64,000 nt of DNA from Steinernema hermaphroditum (lineage: Eukaryota; Nematoda; Chromadorea; Rhabditida; Steinernematidae): assembly GCA_030435675.1 (NCBI GenBank), contig CM059625.1, forward strand, positions 14,818,001-14,882,000. The letters run 5' to 3'. Below, piece after piece: positions 10,587 through 20,156 of this stretch. The notes under the pieces were generated by a model. It saw only the letters and a program-made list of their open reading frames with translations, was not told where the DNA came from and did no database searches. Positions within the stretch are counted from its first letter, which is position 1, and every line of letters starts with the position of its first letter. Both the position numbers and the translations under genes were made by a program.

Positions 10587-12300
10587 CTAAAGAGTACCGT
10601 ATGTCTTAAGAAGAAGTGTCCGGCGAACATTGAAGGAAGATCTGAAGATGTTTTGTTACAACAACAAGTCCTAACACCGCAAGAAAAAAGACAAGATCCC
10701 CAAAAATATCGTTTGCTGGAGGCCAGCAACGCAGGTCCGGAACTCAACAGAATTCTGTTCACAGACACACCCCATCGCAGAAGTTTCCGTTGCCCAGGAG
10801 TGCTGATTCAAACCGGTGAACAATTATCAGAATCATCGGCAATGGCTTGCCAAAGGCTCTCCGCTTACCGTCAGCGCCGAAAAGAGTGCAAGCGTTCGAA
10901 AAGTCTGATGGTCTGGGCTGGAATTCATGTCCTGCGTCCTGCGAAAAAGTGACCGTTTGACGGCCGACTTGTATTATGAGAAGAATCTAGAAGTCGTGGT
11001 GAAACCGTATATGGTGGAGAAGTGCAGAGAAATCGACTGGAACTTCCGGCAGGATCGCACTAAACGCACGCACAGAACTTCGAAAAAACACAGGGTTCGC
11101 TTCGGGTCCATGTGCTTAAAGGGATGAATCTTTTTGGACACCACTTTTGCTGGATTTGAGTACCTCTCCATTTCGCGATTTAGTATTTCGTGTGGATGAG
11201 TTCAGCTCTTTATGAAGCAATATATTGAAGTCAAATAGGACAGCTCTAGAGGCCACATCGAGGCAGGAAACAGAATCCACACCTTCTTCGATCGGGGGTT
11301 CGAGTCGGATGTACACTGGCGGTCATATAAATAGACACACCCCATCGCAGAAGTTTCCGTTGCCCAGTTATCCTTATTTTTGTTGTATTTCTAAGAAGTA
11401 ATAGAAATAAACCCCTACTTGTGTTTTATCCCGTGAAAAATGGAATGCATGCAAATTCCTGGACATCTCATACCAATGGAAAAAGGCCGTTTTTCAAGGG
11501 ACTGTGAAAGACGCAGTCTTATTTCATCTGTAGCATTAGGCAGTTAGCAGAAGATCTACGGCATGAAAGAGGAAAATTCAGAAACCCCTTCTTCCAGATC
11601 GTTCAGGACCCATTCAAGGGTGCAGATCATGTTGGGGTTCTAAGATTTGAAGGGAAGTGATGCCTAGAAGCACATCAATGTTATGATTTGTACTACTATG
11701 TAATCCTCGACGCTGAAAACGGTGGTCTGCGTGGTTTTAGCCGGTCATCAGGTAAACTTCGTACAGAAAAGCCCGAAGTTTCTTCAAAACGGACCCTACG
11801 GAAACTTTTTGAATGTTTTCATGTTTATGGATTCTCGAAAGCTATATTGTGAAGCTATTACCCGTAATAAGGGCTATAATACCAGCTGTTAATAAATTAA
11901 AGATATATCTGCTGAAATACAACTGTTTTTTTTCTGTTTTTTTTTGCGTTGGTGTATCTGTTTATGTGGCCGCGTCAGATTTGAGTTGTCCGAACGTATT
12001 ACGTTTTGTCGCGCCCTTTTTCGGTCTCGAGCGGAAGCTGCTAACATTTTCAGCTTGCCGAGTGAATTCTACACCAGGGCCGTCCGGTCTCGATCTCGGT
12101 AGTCTCGGTCTCGGAAAAGCGCCGAGGTTTTTCAAAGTCTCAGTTTGCACGGCTCTGTTCTACACCTATTAGTGCCTCCCACTTCTTAACAATACAACAA
12201 AAACAAAAGGGCAACGGAAACTTCTGCGTTGGGGTGTATCTATTTATGTGACCGCCACTGTATGTTTAGAAATGTATCGTCGAGAAATCATAATCTCCCA
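10587..12300 (+). mobile_element. Decayed Tc1-like element, copy B, interrupted
   Basis: It parallels copy A from CTAAAGAGTACCG onward but is longer. Shifted frames give transposase-like pieces (NRILFTD, the first catalytic Asp region; DRLTADLYYEKNLEVVV; and a C-terminal part). At 11,314-12,260 a separate TA-flanked element is inserted; the host sequence resumes at 12,261 with TATGTTTAGAAATGTATCG, matching copy A at 10,445. No intact frame remains. Confidence 0.6.
11314..12260. mobile_element. Nested 947 bp TIR element with TA duplication
   Basis: The left end CACTGGCGGTCATATAAATA and the complement of the right end (CAGTGGCGGTCACATAAATA) match over about 50 bp. TA flanks both sides (11,312-11,313 and 12,261-12,262). 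Removing the element and one TA restores the sequence of the empty paralogous site at 10,434-10,460. The interior has no intact transposase; a partial second copy of the right end lies at about 11,946-11,973. It is a non-autonomous Tc1/mariner-type element. Confidence 0.8.
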
Positions 12301-12431
12301 ACTAACATTTGTTTGGTTTTCTTATTTGCTAGTGATGTAGCTTTATTTTGCACATAAAAATTATCATATATGGAGAAGACCACGGTGAGTTACATAGATG
12401 GGTTACATAAACCACAATAGCTACGCTTGAT

Positions 12432-12900
12432 AACTCATTGAGAACATAGTTCCCTTTAACAGCATAGATTACATTAGCAACAAGCAGGTATCCTTACCGT
12501 CGAGTATCCCTTTGCATGGGAACCGCTACTACGCAATTGTTTCCGTCGTAAACACTGTCATTACCGGAGTTTTGAATACTGTTGTAGAGTGGCCGGCATT
12601 TACCAAACTGCTCTGGGTCAGAAGGGCATGACACATGACGCATGGGTCTATGTACTATGTACATACATACTGGTAGACATACACACCTACGGGCGGTAGG
12701 CAGGCAGGATCTCAAGCACGCCACTCACCCCTCTACCAACACCTTCGGTCGTCCGTCGGTGTATATTTCACCGATTTTAACAGTAAACTTCCCGCCATAC
12801 GATGACCGACCTTTTTTTGGTATCTTTTTTTGGTATGCAGTAGCAGTTCAGTTGGGAATTCTCCAGAATCTTCTTACAGTCTGTCGTACACATAGCATCA
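12432..12900 (-). pseudogene. Scrambled fragment of the membrane-protein gene
   Basis: 12,432-12,550 matches 7,549-7,672 of the intact gene (including the YDGN.CV coding piece), and 12,745-12,825 matches 7,165-7,240. Strand is the same but the order of the two blocks is reversed, so the copy is rearranged and cannot encode the protein. Confidence 0.65.
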
Positions 12901-13189
12901 GTGCGCATTATCAAGCGCTACTCACGCGTGGCTACGACTTGCGAGCTCGCCTTCCCTATTGCAGGGCCATAATTTTAATTTAATAAAAAAAAATAATTTG
13001 GACACTACGTGCCGATTCCGGTGAACTTCGGAGACCATCCGATGAATCGAGTATCCGGCCTCGAAAAAATGCTGAAATCATCGCTTCTCCTCCTCGGAGA
13101 GCTCATTCAGCGTAGTATGCTTCACCAATCGAAGAACCGACTTGCCATAACAGCAGTTGTTACGACTTGCCGTAACGGCAGTGAGAAAG

Positions 13190-13500
13190 CGAGAGCTCTA
13201 CCTGGTGCCTGGTGGGCAACCTTAAATTTGGGTAATTTAGAGAGAGAAATCCAGAGCCGAGCCGGGTCACCCACCCGGCTCGGCTCTGGACAGCAGCGCA
13301 ATCCGAGCCGCCATATATACTAGGGAAAATTCCGACCGTTCGCGGGGAGCGGTAATAAGGGCGCAGACGACGAGAGACAATTGGCATACGCTGCAGTGTA
13401 CAATTACAGGCTCACTTCCGTATTTCACGTGCATTTCGTTTTTTTTTGTGTTTTGTTTTAATTCTCTTGTGTCCAGATGGTTATTAACTGTGCCGCGCTG
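13190..13500 (-). repeat. Dispersed repeat with GC-rich hairpin, copy 2
   Basis: This matches 3,190-3,530. The hairpin (13,251-13,289) has a perfect 16-bp stem with the loop TCACCCA. Confidence 0.75.
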
Positions 13501-13861
13501 TACGAAGCTCTTCGAAGCGGAAAAAGCGGCGTATTCTGCCGGGAAACCAGCAGCGCTGTTCTGACACATTATCAGCGGTGGTTGCGGTTAAAACGAAGAG
13601 AAGATGATCTCACTTGTGAGTGCCCGAAAACTAAAACTCCCACTCAACGGTGTATGTGTGCAGGGCGCATCGGCGAGGATCATTCAGCTGGGTTCACAGA
13701 CGCGAATCGATTTTCTTTCATTAATTGCCGAGGGTCGAAGATGAATGCGAAAGCACACTACATAGAGAGAGGATTATCGCTCGGGGTTACACAGCTGAAC
13801 GATAGCTGAGATCACAAGCCAAAAAATGATGAACAATATACTGAGAGGCATCTTGATTTAG

Positions 13862-15167
13862 CCGCGATTCCACTTCTCGACGACCAGCATGTTCAAATTC
13901 GACAGGACGTACCGAATCGAATTGATCAGCTTGCCGGAAACAGCCGCTATGACGAGCAAGGTTGAGACGGAGGTTACCATGCCGCACAATCCAGGTGTGT
14001 TTTCTCTCCGAGGGAGAAACTATTCATTGTCAGTTCTTACACACCATTTAAGATCTGAATACAAATTCTTATCCAATGAACTTTTGCTTTTTTACACCAA
14101 AACATCGCATTACTAAGCTCCTTATCATTCGAGAGATGTTTTTGATCAAAAATACGTCAACATGCGTACGTGATCTTTTCATCGATTCCAAAAAGCTTAA
14201 CGATGACTCACAAGATTTCAACGTTAGACAATGACTCATCGACTCCTTTTTCAGTGCTCACCGGTCAGAGCAGCTTGACGAATTTCAACTGCACAGGATA
14301 CTGTAAGTATCATAGTTCACCCAGAAGCCCTGTATACCCCTGTTTAGCACACCCTTCCGCCTCCAAATGGACCGCTGCCTTCAAGCGAATCCTTATTCAT
14401 CAAGTGGCCCGAACGATCCAGGTCCAATTCATAGCGGCCCCAGATCAGTAGTGCTTCGAACAATATGAAATTCGTCTCCTTGATGAGGAAGGCGCCGAAA
14501 GAGAAACGGTAATGCTTGGCTTGGCCGACCTTATTCCGGAGACGATCGGTAACACTACCGAATACTATGGAGAATATAACTTCACGAATCTTCAGGTGAG
14601 CACAACAATGCTTGCAGCTTTTAAAAGATGACTTTACAGGTTGAGAGCTGGTACCGACCACAAGTGTTGCCTGTAGAACGAGCCAGGGATGGTCGATGCC
14701 TCTGTCCAGTCAACGGCGATCCGTATGACGGAAACGTCGTCTGCTCCTGCATTGCCGCAGATTCTAAGCTGGTGATGATACCAAGTACGTTGGTCTCTCT
14801 TCACAGATATTCAACTGTATTTTCAGAGATCATACCACCCACCACACCTCCCACACGACGCAACTCATCGATTATTGCGAATGAACCGATCCTTCCCCAC
14901 CACAACAACAACAACCTGTATGTTACTTTTCTGAGAAATGCGATCTCATCAATATTAACTTTAGAACTTGGGTGTTCCTCGTGATCCTCGCCGTTCTTGT
15001 GGCTGTTCTTATCATCATCATCTACATCATCATTCACATATACCGTCGCTACCGACTGAGTGGCAAAACGCTGCGAATCCGCTTTGTGCAAGACGTGAAC
15101 TCCGCCGAGAGCGGTCGATCACACATGAATGGAAGCGCTGGTCACACTCCACTCATCCCCACTCATG
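13862..15167 (+). pseudogene. Broken single-pass receptor-like gene
   Basis: Exons at 13862-13994, 14255-14302, 14348-14595, 14640-14784, 14827-14917 and 14965-15167 join in one frame with good splice sites. The product has an extracellular part (CFEQYEIRLLDEEG; cysteine-rich CLCPVNGDPYDGNVVCSCI), a Thr/Pro/Asn-rich stalk and one membrane helix (WVFLVILAVLVAVLIIIIY) followed by a basic stop-transfer RRYRL and a short cytoplasmic start. The layout recalls interleukin-17-receptor-like (ILCR) proteins, but this is a guess from shape and no SEFIR domain is present. Exon 3 has an in-frame TAG at 14,449-14,451, and the cytoplasmic region stops at a donor at 15,168 with only repeats beyond. The first exon and signal peptide are not found. 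Confidence 0.5.
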
Positions 15168-15508
15168 GTGAGTGCCTTGGCGAGAAAGTACTTTCGGTGC
15201 TAGAGTTTTGATTTTTGGTTTTCGACTAGCGCTCTTTCGGCACGCGACGAGAAAAGTGGTGCAGAACTGTTTTATGTCGGCAGACACAAAATTGGATTAG
15301 TGCAGAGTAGGAGAGGTGTCGCGAGTGGGGAAACAAGCAGATTAAAAGATCGCTCATTCGTTATCCAAGTTGTCGAGGTCGTACAATCGACTGTTTTCTT
15401 TTTTTCTGTAAGCAAAAAGGTACACATGCTAAGGGGACAAAGAACGAACATGCAAAGGTCACTCGCCCAAACATACAGTGCACTGTATCCATCAAACCTT
15501 CTTTATCC
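15168..15508. other. Unassigned sequence after the receptor relic
   Basis: No exon with receptor features is seen. An 89-codon frame at 15,300-15,569 runs into the direct repeat but lacks motifs. Confidence 0.35.
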
Positions 15509-17690
15509 ATACGCTTTGAATCCGGTAATAACTCTAATTGATATTTTCTTCGTTGTCATTGGTACTTAAAGTACATCACCCAACCCTGTAGTGAAATCGT
15601 TTCAACTTCCAGCCAAATACGGGCCTTAACCTTTAAGGATTTGCATGTAAATATTTTCTTCGTCGTCTTTTCTTCTACTGGCTTCATGTTTCAAACCGAT
15701 CAACAATTGGATCGCTCTGAACGCGGTCAGTGGTTGTTTGTACGTAATCTGATTACAAATGTTGTGCATAATGTATGTTATATTTATGAAGTGACAAAAG
15801 ATATTTATTTCGTAGATTACGAAACTGGTAATATAAAAAGTGATTCTACTATCAACGCTGAAAAAACTACACAGTAAAACGAGAGGTGCGCAGAAGAAGT
15901 GAAAGGTAGATCTGTTGGATTCATAACCATATAATCAAGTCAGATTTATAATTCTTTTGGAAATATCACTAAAAGCAAGTCGGAGGGCGCTTTTCAAATT
16001 TCAGAGAGATTCGAGTGACAGCCATGATCCTGGACCCAGTTTCCGAGTTTATACTCTTGAAGCGACAGCTTACACCGTGCAAGGCGTCATAAATAGCACA
16101 AAGAAGAACAATGTCACACCGTAGTCGTCGCTTTTCTTCTTTCTTCGGTAGTGGGCACGATATCCAGATGAAAAGCGACGATCCCGTTAGTTGGCACCGG
16201 CATGGAAGCGGCGAAGAGGCTGAATCTATGTGGGGCACAGAGAACGGAAAGGAGAGTCATATTCAGTTCAGCTGGCTGCGCGATTCGAAGCGCTTCTTCG
16301 GCTTCTCTGGGGGTGCGGGTTGAGTCAGGCGGCAGTGACAATCTTCTCGACAGGACGTTGGAACTACCCTGGACATATAGCAAGAAAGGGGAATAATAAA
16401 CTTATTTGTATGACTACTATCAAAAACTCTTCTACTACATGTCGTTGTTTCTTGAATGTTATTCACACAGCGACGCTCTAGAAACGACTCCTTTTCAAAA
16501 TTCACAAATTTCACGTAAACATCTAATGCGATTTTCATATTCTGTACATGGAAGGGCTTCAAGTTCTCATTGATTTATGCCGACAAGGGCACTTTTTCAG
16601 CTATTCTCTGCTTTACAACGCTTTTCGCCACTGTGCATATTGTGGCAGCGATGCACTTTCGGTACCCGTTCTCCTAGTCGCGGGTCCACTGAGGTCACCA
16701 ATGTTACGTGCGGCTGAAAATAACATTAACGTGCTGAGGTGTTTTTTTAGTCTGCGCTTTTGATAAGAATACGATTCGATTCTTTATGGCAACTCTTGTT
16801 GCATGTTGTTTAAACTGTCGATCATCTGTCGCAGAGATGCGTCGCCGACTGATCAAGTATCAGTTTCAGAAATTTTCGAAAATACGCTTGTCGGCACATC
16901 TGTCACATTCCAGCGGATCGAATATGCGGCGGTGATTATATGTGATTGACTGATAGCTCCTGTGACAATCCAGACAACACATAGTCGCATATTTGAAGGT
17001 CACATAGCATGTACTAACATCTCAAATGAGCATTTATAGAGAGTCCTTTCAAAACCGACAAGTGTATTTGCACATCAGCACAATAATAGTTGTGGGTGAA
17101 CTAATACGAAGCTAATTACCTTTTTATGACTGCACTTCGACAGACAGTCTCTTATCATCAAAGCAAATAGTAAAGTCGCCGTGTGCATGTGTACACGCGC
17201 TTTTCGCATGCACTTTTGCATCAGTAACGTGGCACGGTGGAATAGTCGCGGCCACCTATGGACAAAGAACGTCTAATGAGTGTGTATCCGATAAGAAGCG
17301 ATTCGATTTATGTTGACCGACCGCAACCCTTTCCTAGTGTATAGTGGATGCCGTTTTTACAATAGTAAATTTTGCATTTTTCGCTCTTCGTTGGTGGCAC
17401 ATTGTAAATCGATACACAAGGGAATAATTCGGACATATCTATGTATATGAAAATGGGGCGATATTTTTAGGAAGTTAGTGGTCAGCAGGGAGTAGTGGCA
17501 TATGCTGTCCTACGCACAATGCTTTATGGACTTAAGATTGCTCTTCATAGTTTGCAGAACAAAAATTCGGCAACGTTTCATAACTGTTTTGCTATGGGCA
17601 TAATTGTTATCTTTAGAGATGAGTGCAGGGAGCGGACAATATTCAGTATTTTTAATATAACATTATGCATAATATCTCCTCAACAGTGCA
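15509..17690 (+). repeat. Direct repeat, copy 2 (mosaic)
   Basis: Partner of 1-2,180. It has the same conserved 78-codon open frame at 15,641-15,877 and an extra segment near 17,520-17,570 missing from copy 1. The unaligned middle (15,880-16,470) contains a block at 16,110-16,250 related to 26,040-26,180. Confidence 0.85.
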
Positions 17691-17699
17691 CAAACACTA

Positions 17700-18114
17700 A
17701 GAAACAGACACATTACGGCAGAAATTCTACCGCAAGGCCGGACTCGCACCCAAGCCGGGATATCAGGCCTTGTGACAGTCAACACCGCCTAAGCACTGTT
17801 TTACAAAAATGCTGATTCTTTTTGTAAAACACTGAATTTGGATCGGAGTCGTTAAGCGTGTGGGTCTGCGCAGTAGTGAAGTGTAGTCAGGGAGAAAAGA
17901 CATTTTTTTCGCATGATACGACCGCACGGTTGGGCGCGAAAATTGGCAAGAGAGGCGCTAGCGAACAATTCGTACTTGACAGATTCTGACAAAACGCCAC
18001 AGACGCGGAGAAATCGAGCTTCAGTGGCGCTCAACTCACGTTTTCCGTTGTAAATCGTCCACACACCACGCTGACCGAACGTCCGAACTTTGTTGTATTT
18101 GACGACGCGTATAA
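17700..18114. other. Spacer, no gene recognised
   Basis: A minus-strand frame of about 100 codons (17,852-18,157) is open but has no recognisable motif. 17,720-17,780 is similar to 3,550-3,610. Confidence 0.3.
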
Positions 18115-19930
18115 CAGATATGGACAGGTTCGGCCACCGTTTCCAAGTGTTTCTATACAGGGTGGCGCATAAATACTGTAAGTGGAAAAACTGCTCATAA
18201 CTTTTCATTTACGACAAGGAAACAAAATGAATTCATAACTGTAAGATTGGCGAGGAAATTCTGTACAACATACTTGAACTCTGTTCGAAATGCCCTCCTT
18301 GACAGTTTGATTAAGGCGTTCAGACGATTCTAGAAATTCTTCAGGATTCCCGCGGTGACTTTTGGCATGATTTCCTTCCAAGCGGTCTTCAGAGAGCGCT
18401 CCAGGGAATTCACACTATCGTGGCTTGTAGCGCATACGTTTGTCTCTAGGACTCACCAAACAGCGAAGTCGAGAGGGTTGAGGACCGGAGAGTTCCGCAG
18501 CCAAACATCTTTCCTCTTGACCCAACATCCTTCCTTCACATGGTTGGCTGTGACAAGACATGGGTATCCTTGGCTCCATGGCCAGGCGTCCAGTCCTGCT
18601 GAAACGTCCGTGCGGTGTCGAGGGACAGATCTAGGGCCCAGAATTTCACCACGCCGTTCAAAACCAGGTTTCGGCAGTTCTCGCCATGGCAGGTCACCTT
18701 TTTTTTCATTGGCGTCGAAGAAAACGAGCTCTACGTTCCCAAGTCCAGAAACCCCGGCCCAAACCATGATGGACTTTGGGAAATGGCTCTTTTCGATGGT
18801 GACGTTGCGGGGAGAGCCTTTCGGAAGACGTTCACAGTGATCCCGGGTGCTTCGCACCGGATCAACGATGAAAATCTTCTCATCCGAGAACAGGATTTTC
18901 TGGATGCTCCCTCCGCGGACTTCGACCTTTATCTTCCGACACTTCTCCTGTCTTACGGCTTTCATTTTGATCGTTCAAGAGCTAGCTGTATGCCATCTTG
19001 TAGGAGTCGAGTCCGCGATTTTCTTTCACAAATTTTCTCTGCGATCCCTCAATGACTCCCTGTTATTCGACCAGTTTTCTTATGGATATGACCAGATTCT
19101 GCTTGATCTTGTTCCAAATGGCTTCTGTGGTCCTTGCTGTTTTGAACTGTTCTCGGTCTTCCACTTATTTGGCAAACAGTGATTCCTCCTGTCTCTTGAA
19201 AGTGTTTGACAAAACTCTGGATTTGAAAAAAATGGAATTTCATTAACTTTTTAATTTCCGGAATCGGCATTCCACACTTTTAATCAGCGATGGTAACAAA
19301 ACGGTCATTTTGGGACACCATTTTGTCGAAGGGGCAAGGAGAAAAATAACAGGGGAAACAGTAATCCTAGATCAAAAAAGGACGAAGAACACGAATATAA
19401 CAACAGAAGTGGTATAAAAAGTCGAAAAAGCAGGACAAATTGAAAAGTTTGACCCACTTACAGTATTTATGCGCCACCCTGTATTTATCACGTCAAGCAC
19501 CAACATCCATAACTATTAAAACATACGAATTCTGTGAATACATTAACATTAGAAAAACCATAGCTTTTTTGTACTCTTCCTGGAGTAGTGGAATTCATGG
19601 CCGAAAGTAAATCCTTCTTCGGTTTCGTCGTCGACAACATAGACGTCGACCGCGGTCTCGAATGTCTTTAGGTTTCCATTCACAGTTGGTACAACCGTCT
19701 TACGCAACAAACGATGTGCTGTCGTGCTAAAGAGGCTAAAGAGACGCTAGGAACATTTCACAATTAGTACCTTGAAGAACTGGCGCTTTACAAGTCATCC
19801 TCCAAAGAGCGGCGTGGATTTCCTATGTCAGCATCTCTTTCTGCAAGAAGTCCTTTTTCCTGGATCTTGACCACCCTCTTGACCATTTAGCTGTACTTAG
19901 CAAAATTATTCCAGACACTTTGCTCGATGG
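18115..19930 (-). pseudogene. 3' fragment of the membrane-protein gene, split by Tc1
   Basis: 18,115-18,157 plus 19,482-19,930 match 6,712-7,260 of the intact gene. The last-exon frame survives (VVDDETEEGFTFGHEF, stop near 19,550) but has a one-base insertion at its 5' end, and the previous exon has gained a stop. Upstream exons are missing. Confidence 0.65.
18158..19481 (-). mobile_element. Tc1/mariner-family element, 1,324 bp, inactive
   Basis: The terminal inverted repeats begin CAGGGTGGCGCATAAATACT and are identical for 28 bases, then imperfect. TA lies outside both ends (18,156-18,157 and 19,482-19,483). Minus-strand transposase pieces include an N-terminal helix-turn-helix region with SGRPRTVQNSK (about 19,150), the first acidic motif KILFSDEKIF (about 18,880), SIMVWAGVSG (about 18,770) and the C-terminal NSPVLNPLDFAVW (about 18,460), where the third catalytic Asp of the usual SPDLNP is Val. 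Frameshifts and stops divide the frame, so it cannot move itself. The size is normal for the family. Confidence 0.9.
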
Positions 19931-20156
19931 CCACCACCTGTAGGCAACTATAAAATGCTGTAACTTGAATGTGACGTTACAATGTCTACGAAGTGTTCCG
20001 CTTTACGTTCCAATTCAGTTCGAGTTATAGTATTTACTACACATACGGTAATTGTGTGCGATATCTGCGACATCAAATTAAACGATGCAAATGGAAATGA
20101 CATTGTGAAAAGCATATCTTGATGCAGCATATGTGCGAAATCTGTAGTAGAGTTTG

